A model generated the notes under the pieces. The model was given only the letters and a program-made list of their open reading frames with translations. It ran no database searches and was not told where the DNA came from. From Hypericum androsaemum (taxonomy: Eukaryota; Streptophyta; Magnoliopsida; Malpighiales; Hypericaceae), in NCBI GenBank assembly GCA_963995505.1, contig OZ023186.1, positions 5,270,001 through 5,334,000 of the forward strand: 64,000 nt of DNA, read 5' to 3'. This document shows positions 42,143 through 54,900 of the stretch, piece after piece. Each line of letters opens with the position of its first letter. The first letter of the stretch is position 1. Position numbers and translations under genes: made by a program.

Positions 42143-42160
42143 AATCATTCTTCTTTGTCA

Positions 42161-42363
42161 CCATGCTCCCTCATCGTAGTGTTAGAACCTCTACGTGTCA
42201 CAGGCATATCCTCCCTACTAGAACAAGTCAACATTTAAGAGGCCAAATGAAAAGATTATCCAACAGAGGACAAAGACACGACAAATCCTATGCTCCGTAG
42301 GGTACAGAAAAAACACATTCAATGACAAACTAAACAAACACAATCAAGCTCTGATACCAACTT
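42161..42363 (-). repeat. Internal fragment left of left LTR
   Basis: It appears identical to 48384-48586, including GCTCTGATACCA (42348-42359, complement of the primer site). It shows that a second element copy once continued leftwards. It abuts the AHP-like relic at 42160. Confidence 0.9.
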
Positions 42364-44932
42364 TGTCACGACCCGCTCTCAGGTCGGTGACCGGCGCTAG
42401 ACTCCACGACAAACATCTGCAAATGTGCAATCTAGCAAGCCTCACACAAATTCATCAATACTCACATCAAACAAACCTGAGAAAGATAAAACACATGCAA
42501 AGATGGTACACAACCATCAACGAAAATCTGAACAATCCATCTCCGAATGACAAATCCAAAATCGGACATAAACCAAGATCTAACCACTACGGAGCAGCTA
42601 TACAGATGTACAAGGAAGCACAAGTCTGGAGACCTCAAAGTGTGGCCCTCGAACAAAGAAGATGGGCTCGAAATACAGACTCCAGAATCAACGCTACTAT
42701 GGCACCTCAGAACCTGAGATAGATTAGTAGGGGGTAAGTGTTTGGGAACACTTAGTAAGAAGATAGAACATAACATATTAGTTATGTCTGAGATATACGT
42801 GCCACAGAACTCAACCATGTTCGACGTAACTGAACTCGAAATGCATGATGACCATATGATGCACAAATTACCGAAAACAAAAATATAAACACACAGACAC
42901 ATAGAGCCATGAACAGGTTTTGAAAGGCCCCTTCCTCTGATCTGACTGCCAAGGGATATCCAAATGGCCAAATGAATCTCCGTCCACACAAACACAAAGC
43001 TAGCTTACATACGTAAACTAGTGATATCCCCAAACTATGAGCTCATAGACTAACATCCCCGGTTAGTACGGGAAAGCCTGTTCATCTCTCTTACAAAACA
43101 CATATGCCAAATGTACCAAATCAGCCCGAGCTAGCAATCTAGCCGGCCATTTACACATCTCACATTCATCACAAACCGATCACAATATACCAAACGTATC
43201 ACATATGCACAATCTCATCTCATAACCAACAACATATGCATGAGACGCACATCAATCAAGATCTGAAACATGCATATAACAAACACAACCAACATATCAT
43301 GGTCTATCCGATTACTCAACGAAGATCCACCGATCACACTGATTTCTGAATCCAATGCCTTTCACTCAAAGCTTTCAAAATGATTCTCCTTCACCCACAC
43401 ACCTTGCGGATGTTCTGTTCACAATCCCAAATCACAATAACGAGGTTAACCTCTGAATTCCTAAACCAAATCGCTGTCAACGCTTCAAAACAACGGATAA
43501 CGACATAATCACAACACATCGTCTAACCAAGCATCAAACATGTCCAAATATCTCAATCTCTTTCAATCCTTACTTTCTTGACAAATATACCACACATGTA
43601 TAATCTGTTTAGAGCCTACTCATGGTCATAAATGTCATCCAACAATCTGTTTTGGCAATCACAACACAAACCAAACACAAGAGAAGCTCAACCACTTCAT
43701 CTTCAACAATTACCACATATAACTCAATCTCAGATCATAACCACTTCAAATAACACTTTACATGACTTCCCCTGTATGTCCTTGATATCTCAGAATCTAT
43801 ATATTCACTGAAATTTCCAAACAAACCACTTACCAAGTCTCTATTCTTGACCCCCTTCAATCTGAACACAGCAGACAAGTCCGAACTTCAACCAAGTCTT
43901 GAACAATATTTCTTCATCCAAACAAGGCATATGATATACGGTTAGAAAGCTTATAGAGTCCTCTGTAAGCTGTCAAAAGTTCATGTCCCAATTCGAAGCC
44001 TAAGTATGCTTACCGATCACGTTTTCCTCAACAACCTCAGCTGTGTGCTTCTTCAACAACAGTCTGATTCCAAACGAATTTCCCGTCAATTCCCTGATCC
44101 AAATTTCACATATGATATACCAAAAGAAAGGTATTGAAGTCCTCTACAACTCTCTTCAAAGGTTTAAAGTCCAAATCTGAACGGAAGTAGGCTTACCGCT
44201 TGATTCTTTATTGAGCAGCTTCTTTCTCTTTCCTTCAGCTATCTCTCTCTTCTTCTTTTCAATTCTGTTTTGTGGCTAAGTGTGAGGACGTTTTCCTTCT
44301 TAAAGGAAGTCTCTGAGACATAGAAGGAGGTGGGCGAGGTCCAATAGCATTCCACTCACCTCTTCAATTTTATCTATGGAGCAAACAAGTGGAGTGTTGC
44401 AATTGGCTACTTAAAATCTGGGGTCCAATCAGATTCATCCACAAGCAAGCAGCTCAAATATGGCGGCCTTTCTCAGGTTTTTATCCAATTTGGTAGTCAA
44501 CTTATTTGTTCCTTTATGTTTCTAGTTTCTGGATCAAGTTCATTTGTACCATTTGAAGCAATATTGAGAATGTTATGCCCAATTTACTAAGCAAAGGTCA
44601 ATCTGTCCAAATCTGTCCAAGTAGCTTCTCAAGGAAATAAATTCACTAAGGATTGTTGTGGTTGAAATGGGATCATAAGGACACCAATTGATATCATTGA
44701 ACACTTCAAATCACACATCTCACGTAACCATCTCAATGCGATGCATTCCGACCAACCATTTTTTTCCGAATGTCACAGAGGTAGTCCGAGATATCAAATG
44801 CATTTCTTTCAACTATCATTGGCACTCTATTTACATAGCAATCTTACTCCAAATATGAATCCAATATATCATTACGACTAAATATACTTCACTTAAGTCA
44901 GACAAATATGATTAAAGGACTAGGGTATTACA
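42364..44932 (-). repeat. Left LTR of gypsy element
   Basis: On the + strand it starts TGTCACGACCCG and ends GGGTATTACA. It contains 177-codon and 119-codon overlapping frames repeated in the other LTR; they are probably chance. Confidence 0.93.
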
Positions 44933-46294
44933 TTCTCCCCTCCTTATAAAAATTCGTCCCCGAATTTACTTCCATTTGAAAGTTCACTCACATTGCTATG
45001 TAACAGGTGTGACTATTTCAAAATGTCTCATATGCCCTTTGCAAGTTGAGTGGTCCATACTTATCTCCAATGTCCATCACCTAATCTTGAAATGTCCATC
45101 ATAATCATAACGGTCCCAACTTCTCCGAATGTTGATCACAATAGCTCAGATCATATCTTTAAATATTTGAGTCACTGAGGGAACTTATCAGCATCATAAG
45201 TTCCTTTTGCCCAAAGAAATCAGGTGACTTAGTCAATTTGTCCATTACCACCCACGTAGAACCATAACTCCTCCGAGTAATTGGAAGCTCTCCAAATACA
45301 TTCATCTTGATCATCTCATACTACCATGCTACATCTCTTATATCCATACCACCAAAATACGATACGCCATTTTTTCCAAGTTCCAAGCTTGGCAATCCAT
45401 CATTTCCAACTTGTATCACAAGCTCACTAGTCCTTAGGTTCTTACATTGAGATTCCATAATTCAATCTCAAAAGATAATTCATTTGTGAACTTATGTCAC
45501 AAGCTTAGGCAATTCCTTAATAGTCTCAAATTCTAACTTAACTCTTACTTCACAAAATGATCTCCAACTTCTCTTCATATGAAATATGTCTTCGTGCCTT
45601 AAGAGCAAAGACCATGGTTTTTATCTCTGGATAATTTTTCTCATTCTTCTTTATTTGACCCACAAACATAGGCACATTCTCTTGTTGTGTATTGTCCACC
45701 TCGAACCCACTCTTGAGCAGAACATGTCTGAGAACCAATACATTTTGCATCCAAAACTAAATCATAGAAAACTTGGCACGTACTTGGTATTTTCACATTA
45801 TTAACAATACCAATCTGAGATGTTTATGATGTTCTTCCAAAATATTCAGATACTTCACCACAAGAATCAACTTCATATTCAACTTCCTTTCCCTTACTTC
45901 CTTCCCCTAATCCAAGTATCCATATCAACCATTATGTATCAGCATATATCAAATCCATGTATTCACTTAATACCAAATTCTGACACATCAAAGTCTTACC
46001 ATATGCATCCTTTCTTTTTATAGTATATATCCGAGTCTCACTTCGAGCTAAACCATAACCATAATCTATTAATATTTGTGATATTTGTTGGACTCACAAT
46101 GGCATACACTCATGCATATGGTGAGGTTCTATCAAATCAAATGATATAGCCCAAGTTATAAATTCATAAGAATATATCAATTATATAAGGGTGTTCTGAT
46201 AATGTGCTGGCCAGTCACATAATCAAAATCTGCCCGAAGAAAGATTATTTATATATATACTCAAATGGGCCTTTAAAGGTATAATATATACCAA
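44933..46294 (-). pseudogene. Decayed gypsy RNase H and integrase remnants
   Basis: Next to the left LTR is the polypurine tract (AAGGAGGGGAGAA on the - strand). Scattered frames keep KNEKNYPEIKTMVFALKARR (45550-45700, RNase H region) and STWVVMDKLTKS (near 45230, integrase). Large parts of RT, RNase H, integrase and any chromodomain are missing or unreadable. Confidence 0.65.
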
Positions 46295-47206
46295 TTAGAA
46301 TAAGAGCCTCCACCAAAATGTTGAGTAATTACCAAGTGATATCCTATATTCCTTATTCAGCTTATGATAACTGATGCACAACATCAAACTCTCATCCTTT
46401 TTCCACAAAAATAACACCAGAGCACCCCATGGTGAAATACTAGGCCGAATATATTCCTTATCCAACAAATCCTGCAACTGAATCTTCAACTCTTTTAACT
46501 CAGCAGGTGCCATACGATATGGTGGTATCGAAATCGGCTCTGTTCCTGGCATCAACTCAATACAAAACTCAATCTCTCTCTCTGGTGGTAAACCCGGTAA
46601 CTCATCTGGAAAAACATCAGAAAATTCTTTCACAACGGGAATATCATCAACAGTTACCTTTTCCATATTAGCCTCTTTAACAATAGCAAGGTAACTTACA
46701 CAACCCCTCTGTAACAATCTCAAAGCCTTCAAACATGAAATAAGCCTCGGTGGAGTCAACATCCCGTCACTCCGAAACATAAATTCTGGTTCACCCTCAG
46801 GCTTGAACTTCACAATCTTATTAAAGCAATCCACCGTAGCATGATAGCACGATAACCAGTCCATCCCCAAAATCACATCAAAATCATCCATATCTAACAC
46901 ATGTAGGTCAGTCAACATCTCATGACCATCCACAACTATCACACACGATGTAAGAACTAAATGCACATGAATGATATGACCTGAAGGAGTACAAACATCT
47001 AACGGCTCCCTCAATGACACAAGTGGACTATCAAAGGATCTAGCAAACTGGGGTGACAAAAATGAATGTGTCGACCCTGAATCAAATAAGACTCGAGCAT
47101 TAGACAAGCCTATAGGGAGTATACCTGAAACCACATTATTAGACACCGTAGCATCTTTCCTGGTGAGAGCATATACACGAGCAGGACCACCTTCACTCTG
47201 CTCCAT
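46295..47206 (-). pseudogene. Gypsy protease and RT N-terminus
   Basis: The - strand frame holds the retropepsin site LFDSGSTHSFLSPQF, then DVILGMDWL, the pol linker EFSDVFPDELPGLPPEREIE and the RT start PPYRMAPAELKELKIQLQDL with PWGALVLFLWKKDESLMLCI. After HKLNKE the sequence no longer resembles RT and stops at 46295. It is in the same frame as gag upstream, separated by TGA at 47219-47221. Confidence 0.88.
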
Positions 47207-47218
47207 CAGCTCCTTTCC

Positions 47219-48457
47219 TCAAAGAACCGAAGTCTCTCCCTGATGGCTCTGACTAACTGGACTCCTATATTGTTCTTGAGGTCGTCCCGATAAGCTAGTA
47301 AGCTGCGCATATTCTCTTGCCTTAGCCACACGACAATCCTTAAGATGATGTCCAAACTTACCGCATCCAAAACAAGCTCCCGATTGTCTGTAGCAAGGTC
47401 TTCCAGGATGTTGCTTCCCGCAACTAGAACAATTCACTGGACCTCTGAATTGGCCTCGACCTCCTGCTTGACCGCGAGGGCCATTTCCTCTCCCAAATCC
47501 TCTACCAATTCTTCCAAATGCTCCTCCACCTCTTGAGAAATTAGGTTGAAAGTTTGGCCTTTGCTGCTGTTGTCCGAAACTCTAGTTTGAACCATACTGC
47601 GGTGGCCTATCAAATCGCTGCACCTTAGCTTGCTTCTGCGCTGTAAGCCGCTCATTATCACGCATCTCCAATGTCCTCGCACAATCCACAGCCGCTGAAT
47701 AAGATTGGAATCCACGTGGGTACATCACTTTAAACATCGCATCATCGAGTCCTCGAACAAATCTCTTCACCTTCTTCTCCTCAGTGGGAATCAGATGCTT
47801 TGCATAGCGAGAAAGATAATCAAACCTCTATTCATACGCCGTCACCGTCATCTCTGGCGTCTTCAACAATCTTTCGAACTCGAACGCACGAGCATCTCTC
47901 AGACTTTCAGGCAAGAAGCGATCCAACAGTGAATTGCTAAACTGATCCCAAATCCATCCAGTTGATTCCACAATTTGTAACCATACTCCCGCCTCACCTG
48001 TCAATTTAAATGCTGTTAGTTCCACCATTCTTTTACTATCACAATTTAGAATCTTCCACCTCTTTTCCATCTCATCAAGGAACAACTGAGGATCATCTCT
48101 CACACCAAAGAATGTGGGTGGGTCTAGCCTCAAAAACTCTGCCAATGTATCATCTCTAGGTGTCATAGCGGCTTTCTTCTCCGCCTGACTTTGTTGAGTA
48201 GCGATAAACTTCTCCATCGCCATCATCACTCTATCTACAGCATCACCACTCCGCTTTCTAGGTCCAGAAGTGTCACTAACGGGTTGACCAGTCTCAGCTG
48301 GCGTGGTAGTAGCGGTAGTAGTATGCTCAACTAAATGTGTAGGCTCTAATGTAGCATCATTTCTAGCTCTATCAGAGCTCTCACCATGCTCCCTCATCGT
48401 AGTGTTAGAACCTCTACGTGTCACAGGCATATCCTCCCTACTAGAACAAGTCAACAT
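47219..48457 (-). pseudogene. Gypsy gag with in-frame stops
   Basis: One frame runs from 48457 leftwards with TAG at 47828-47830, TAG at 47582-47584 and TGA at 47219-47221. Gag landmarks are FLRLDPPTFFGVRDDPQLFL, KLTGEAGVWLQ, FVRGLDDAMF and the CCHC knuckle CFGCGKFGHHLKDC. The order gag-protease-RT fits the Tekay/Reina kind of plant gypsy elements; the lineage is not certain. The start could be MLTCSS (48457) or the inner MPVTRRGS. Confidence 0.88.
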
Positions 48458-48570
48458 TTAAGAGGCCAAATGAAAAGATTATCCAACAGAGGACAAAGAC
48501 ACGACAAATCCTATGCTCCGTAGGGTACAGAAAAAACACATTCAATGACAAACTAAACAAACACAATCAA

Positions 48571-48582
48571 GCTCTGATACCA
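48571..48582 (-). other. Gypsy primer binding site
   Basis: The - strand reads TGGTATCAGAGC just inside the 5' LTR, the initiator-tRNA-Met type primer site. Confidence 0.9.
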
Positions 48583-48586
48583 ACTT

Positions 48587-51155
48587 TGTCACGACCCGCT
48601 CTCAGGTCGGTGACCGGCGCTAGACTCCACGACAAACATCTGCAAATGTGCAATCTAGCAAGCCTCACACAAATTCATCAATACTCACATCAAACAAACC
48701 TGAGAAAGATAAAACACATGCAAAGATGGTACACAACCATCAACGAAAATCTGAACAATCCATCTCCGAATGACAAATCCAAAATCGGACATAAACCAAG
48801 ATCTAACCACTACGGAGCAGCTATACAGATGTACAAGGAAGCACAAGTCTGGAGACCTCAAAGTGTGGCCCTCGAACAAAGAAGATGGGCTCGAAATACA
48901 GACTCCAGAATCAACGCTACTATGGCACCTCAGAACCTGAGATAGATTAGTAGGGGGTAAGTGTTTGGGAACACTTAGTAAGAAGATAGAACATAACATA
49001 TTAGTTATGTCTGAGATATACGTGCCACAGAACTCAACCATGTTCGACGTAACTGAACTCGAAATGCATGATGACCATATGATGCACAAATTACCGAAAA
49101 CAAAAATATAAACACACAGACACATAGAGCCATGAACAGGTTTTGAAAGGCCCCTTCCTCTGATCTGACTGCCAAGGGATATCCAAATGGCCAAATGAAT
49201 CTCCGTCCACACAAACACAAAGCTAGCTTACATACGTAAACTAGTGATATCCCCAAACTATGAGCTCATAGACTAACATCCCCGGTTAGTACGGGAAAGC
49301 CTGTTCATCTCTCTTACAAAACACATATGCCAAATGTACCAAATCAGCCCGAGCTAGCAATCTAGCCGGCCATTTACACATCTCACATTCATCACAAACC
49401 GATCACAATATACCAAACGTATCACATATGCACAATCTCATCTCATAACCAACAACATATGCATGAGACGCACATCAATCAAGATCTGAAACATGCATAT
49501 AACAAACACAACCAACATATCATGGTCTATCCGATTACTCAACGAAGATCCACCGATCACACTGATTTCTGAATCCAATGCCTTTCACTCAAAGCTTTCA
49601 AAATGATTCTCCTTCACCCACACACCTTGCGGATGTTCTGTTCACAATCCCAAATCACAATAACGAGGTTAACCTCTGAATTCCTAAACCAAATCGCTGT
49701 CAACGCTTCAAAACAACGGATAACGACATAATCACAACACATCGTCTAACCAAGCATCAAACATGTCCAAATATCTCAATCTCTTTCAATCCTTACTTTC
49801 TTGACAAATATACCACACATGTATAATCTGTTTAGAGCCTACTCATGGTCATAAATGTCATCCAACAATCTGTTTTGGCAATCACAACACAAACCAAACA
49901 CAAGAGAAGCTCAACCACTTCATCTTCAACAATTACCATATATAACTCAATCTCAGATCATAACCACTTCAAATAACACTTTACATGACTTCCCCTGTAT
50001 GTCCTTGATATCTCAGAATCTATATATTCACTGAAATTTCCAAACAAACCACTTACCAAGTCTCTATTCTTGACCCCCTTCAATCTGAACACAGCAGACA
50101 AGTCCGAACTTCAACCAAGTCTTGAACAATATTTCTTCATCCAAACAAGGCATATGATATACGGTTAGAAAGCTTATAGAGTCCTCTATAAGCTGTCAAA
50201 AGTTCATGTCCCAATTCGAAGCCTAAGTATGCTTACCGATCACGTTTTCCTCAACAACCTCAGCTGTGTGCTTCTTCAACAACAGTCTGATTCCAAACAA
50301 ATTTCCCGTCAATTCCCTGATCCAAATTTCACATATGATATACCAAAAGAAAGGTATTGAAGTCCTCTACAACTCTCTTCAAAGGTTCAAAGTCCAAATC
50401 TGAACGGAAGTAGGCTTACCGCTTGATTCTTTATTGAGCAGCTTCTTTCTCTTTCCTTCAGCTATCTCTCTCTTCTTCTTTTCAATTCTGTTTTGTGGCT
50501 AAGTGTGAGGACGTTTTCCTTCTTAAAGAAAGTCTCTGAGACATAGAAGGAGGTGGGTGAGGTCCAATAGCATTCCACTCACCTCTTCAATTTTATCTAT
50601 GGAGCAAACAAGTGGAGTGTTGCAATTGGCTACTTAAAATCTGGGGTCCAATCAGATTCATCCACAAGCAAGCAGCTCAAATATGGCGGCCTTTCTCAGG
50701 TTTTTATCCAATTTGGTAGTCAACTTATTTGTTCCTTTATGTTTCTAGTTTCTGGATCAAGTTCATTTGTACCATTTGAAGCAATATTGAGAATGTTATG
50801 CCCAATTTACTAAGCAAATGTCAATCTGTCCAAATCTGTCCAAGTAGCTTCTCAAGGAAATAAATTCACTAAGGATTGTTGTGGTTGAAATGGGATCATA
50901 AGGACACCAATTGATATCATTGAACACTTCAAATCACACATCTCACGTAACCATCTCAATGCGATGCATTCCGACCAACCATTTTTTTCCGAATGTCACA
51001 GAGGTAGTCCGAGATATCAAATGCATTTCTTTCAACTATCATTGGCACTCTATTTACATAGCAATCTTACTCCAAATATGAATCCAATATATCATTACGA
51101 CTAAGTATACTTCACTTAAGTCAGACAAATATGATTAAAGGACTAGGGTATTACA
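48587..51155 (-). repeat. Right (5') LTR of gypsy element
   Basis: Same length and near-identical to 42364-44932. On the - strand it starts TGTAATACCC and ends GGGTCGTGACA next to the primer site. Confidence 0.93.
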
Positions 51156-51823
51156 GTATCCGGCCCACTGGGCCAACTAATCCAAGTTCGAGCCGGGTAG
51201 GACCTTTGAAAGGTGGCAAAGCTCTTCCAACAAGTATTTATTTTAATGTGTTATGATTGGTGATAATACGTAAATAACAAAAATGAAACGGACAAATCAT
51301 TAAGACTAAGACCACCCGATCACTTTAACTCAACTCATAGTTAGAATAGTCGAATTCGAAATCTGAAAATGAAATATTATTATTTTCGAAGAAAATTTTT
51401 ATACCATATGACCGGGTTGGATTTGGTGTTGCTGATCCCTCAGCAACACCATTCTGGCAACATGAATTTTCGACAGTATAAAATTTTTAACTGCACAAAA
51501 AATTCGATAGCACATCATCTCCACGGCACATCATCTCAACGGCAAAAAATTTTCAATGGCACATCGATTTTTTAAAAAAAGTGGTAAAAAAAATTATAAT
51601 AACAAAAACTCTCAACGGGTGAAAGTTTATGGTCCGTCAAAATTTTAATAATTTTTTTACAGAAAAAAGCCTGTAGTGCCATACTGCAGCGAGGAACTCC
51701 CCGCACCGAATACGTTGCCCCATATTACACCGAGACCTTCGTATAAAAAATAAAAACTAAATTCCATAAAAAATAAAAATTAAATTCCATAAAATATAAA
51801 AACTAAATTAAAGTAACAGCTGG
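51156..51823. other. POL2 upstream intergenic sequence
   Basis: No ORF of note. A block at 51160-51240 resembles 38865-38950 (both contain a TTGAAAGGTG.CA.AGCTC core and CCAACAAGTATTTA). Positions 51742-51813 hold about three imperfect copies of an AT-rich 24-bp unit (AAAAACTAAATTCCATA). Confidence 0.5.
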
Positions 51824-51837
51824 TTTTGGCGGGAAAA
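51824..51837 (+). promoter_or_regulatory. E2F-type box of POL2
   Basis: TTTTGGCGGGAAAA matches the E2F consensus TTTSSCGC core with flanks, about 130 bp before the ATG. E2F sites drive S-phase expression of replication genes in plants, which fits a replicative polymerase. Confidence 0.75.
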
Positions 51838-51883
51838 CACGAAGCGCCCTTTTTTAAGACCGAAAAGGGCTTGGTTCCCCCTC

Positions 51884-51893
51884 AAACCCTAAA
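51884..51893 (+). promoter_or_regulatory. Telo-box of POL2
   Basis: AAACCCTAAA lies about 75 bp before the ATG. Telo-boxes occur in promoters or leaders of plant genes expressed in dividing cells. Confidence 0.6.
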
Positions 51894-51967
51894 CCACTTT
51901 CTATTCCGATTTAATTTATTTCCCACTTTCCTCTATACAATTGAGAATCCTCCTCGGCGATAGGGCG

Positions 51968-54900
51968 ATGACCGCGGACAACCGGTGGAGGGACCGGAGG
52001 GACTTCCCGCGGGTGACGAAGAAGCAGAAGCTGATCCGGAGTGCGGAGGAGGAGCTCGAGTCGAAGCTAGGGTTCGAACTCTTCACCGAGGGCGATAAAC
52101 GCCTCGGTTGGCTCCTCACCTTCGCGCCGGTGAGCTCTCTATCGGAACCCCCAAATCTCTCTCCCCCCGCGAATGTCTTGAATTTCCCTAATTCGGTCTG
52201 ATTAGTTGAATTCGGTTTTATTTTTGTGTGATTTAGTCATCCTGGGAGGATCAAGAGACCCGAAAAGTTCATAGCTGCGTTGATCTCTATTTCGTGACTC
52301 AGGTGAAGTTCATTTCGTGATCACATTGAGGGTTTGGTGTATGAGAGATTTATACTCACTTGAGTAATGGATGTTTCTTTATCAGGAAGGTTCCTATTTC
52401 AAGGCGAAGTATAAGTTCCGGCCTTACTTCTATGCGGCCACAAAGGTGCGTGGTCTTTGCTGTAGATGGGCTGTGTTTTTTGCTTGATCTTTCACTGAGA
52501 GTTTGCTGATATTGTGGGTTTGGAATGTCAGGAGAAAATGGAGATGGATGTAGAGGCGTACTTGCGGAGGAGATATGAAACTCAAATTGCGAATATTGAG
52601 ATTGTGGATAAGGAGGACCTAGATCTTGTGAGTCTTTTGTAGTGCTTTGCTTTTATATCCGGGCTGACTCCTTTACTTGTTTGACACTTTCAAGTTTCAA
52701 TGCGGTCTCCTGCTTCATGAATCCATTTCCGATATGGGTATGTCTATGCGATTAAGCTTAGGATATTAGCATGCCATTCTGATCTGGGATGCTTTCTCCT
52801 TTGCTTTGTCAATAAAATCATTGGAATTTTATTCTGCTCTTGCGAGTAGTGAAATTTTAGGTTCTTGTTTAAAAGTGGGTGTCCTAAACAGTCAAGAACT
52901 TGCTGATACTGAATCTAGAGAGGAACGCACTGGGCTGTTACAGTTTCCACGTGACCTTGGGAAAAGCTTAGTTATTTCAAACCCAGATCTCAAAAAAGTC
53001 CAGTTTTCCACCGGCCAAAGAAACTAAGCTACAACCCTCGTTATGTGGATCTTCCTCTCTCATATTCTGCTTCACTAGTTCTCCATTTTGTGAGCTACAA
53101 TTGCATTCTCCTCCCATGGAACAGAGGTTGAGTTGGGGCTATGTTTCTTAAAACACTTTAATAATCGCCCTCAGGTGTTGATTGATAAATTGCTTTTGGC
53201 CAGTTCTGGTTGATCCCTTTTGCTGATCCATCATTGTTTTTCTTACGAGGTTAGAAAAACCATTTATCTGGTTTACGGAAACCATTCTTAAAGGTATCTT
53301 TCGATACTGTTGAACAATTAATGGGTGTCAAGAAAGATCTACTGCACGTTGTCCAGAGAAACCGGGTGAAGTTTGAAGCCATGGAAGCATATGAATCTAT
53401 TTCATTAACAGGGAAAAGGTGTGTTTTGCTGGCAGTGTTTTAAGTGGAGCAAGTTATTTTTATTGCTGTTCGGCGAAGAGCTTTCTTCAGAAAATGACTC
53501 TTTAAGAATTTAACATTAAAGTCACACATCCAGTCCTTAATTCTCATTTTTGTGTGCTTGAATGGCAGGGAGCAAAGACACCAAGACTTTCTTGATTCTA
53601 TTGTTGATCTCCGGGAGTATGATGTTCCTTATCATGTTCGCTTTGCTATTGATAATGGTAATCTCTTGAGCAATACTGTCAGTTCTTGAAAACGTCAAAC
53701 TGCATGCTTTGTTTTGTGAGATAAAATGAGCTTTAGCAGTTTGGATAATCACAAACTGTGCTGCATTCAGATATTAGGTGTGGGCAATGGTATGATGTCC
53801 ATGTATCCAGCACCAATCTTGCACTTGATAGAAGGACTGATCTTCTGCAGCGTGCCGAGGTTCATGTTTGTGCATTTGATATTGAGACGACGAAGCTTCC
53901 TCTGAAATTTCCTGATGCAGAATACGATTTGGTCATGATGATGTCGTACATGGTTGATGGACAAGGATACCTGATAATTAATAGAGAGGTAATTTCCCCC
54001 CTTCTCTGATATGTTTATTATGTTTCTCTCAGTGGATGGTTATCATCAGGTCCTGCTTGAGAGATGTACATGGGTGCACCCCCTTGGAATAAATCCTTGC
54101 TTATTTAGCAAAATAATAATAATAATATCAGGTCCTGCTTGATTGGATAATCTGTTGAATTGGCAGTTTCCTTCTGGGAAAAGAAAGAAAGTGAGAAAAT
54201 GAAAATTTTGAGTGAATATTGTTTGGGCCACTTTAGGACAAACAAATGGTGTGACTTTCTAAAGGGGATACCTTATATATTTGAAATTCAGCTCCCAGAG
54301 ATTTGGGACCAAAATGCTATATAAGCTGTCTGGCAAGTAAATAGAGGTCACTATATGATGTTATTGTCTTGAAGGATACTGTGACTTAGTGGTTGCAATA
54401 TCTTATCACGATTTCATTGTTTTGAAGGATAGGTTAGAATTCTACCAGAAGTTTTCGCAAAGCTTATCCTATAGCAGAAGTGACTAGAAAATACAGTAGC
54501 TACTTTTCTTCAGGAGTAATTTAACCTATTCGGCCACCTTTCCAGTAAGGTTTTTATGGACCATAAATCCTCTCCAGGCATTTTATCTGCGCCAGCACCT
54601 CTCGTGCCACTTCACAATATCTTGGACTTCTTATAATGTGAGATCAAGCAGTGGATAGTGTATTGTAACCCTACTTTCAGTCTCTTCTCATAGATCTATT
54701 GATTTTTCTGCTGAAATAAAGAGATCTTTCTTTTAACATGATGCTTGGAAGAAGTAATTTTAACTTGATCTATTTAATTTAGAAATTCAAACCTTTTCCA
54801 TGGCTTTGCCTGAGTTGTTCAGATATTAAATTGTCTGTAAAAGTGCGATAATATGCTTCCAAAATGCAGTTCTCCAGATATGGGCTTCATAACAGATTAT

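Larger units (their letters stand above)
42161..51155 (-). mobile_element. Ty3/gypsy element, tandem structure with one extra internal fragment
   Basis: Read leftwards: LTR (48587-51155), internal region (44933-48586), LTR (42364-44932), then 203 bp (42161-42363) that repeat the primer site, leader and first gag codons (48384-48586). Both LTRs are 2569 bp and differ at only about ten positions by eye, so the copies are recent. No target duplication can be found because the left end is not an LTR end. Gag and protease are readable but carry stops; the rest of pol is decayed. Confidence 0.88.

Noticed and set aside
42363..42722. 119-codon + strand frame, repeated at 48586-48945
   Set aside because: It is antisense to the element and starts at the LTR edge; treated as chance.
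42462..42995. 177-codon - strand frame, repeated at 48685-49218
   Set aside because: It lies wholly within both copies of the gypsy LTR, has no domain, and owes its conservation to the recent LTR duplication.
51941..51967. Upstream extension of the first POL2 exon
   Set aside because: The frame is open back to a TTG but has no ATG before 51968; the ATG there gives the conserved plant POL2 N-terminus.
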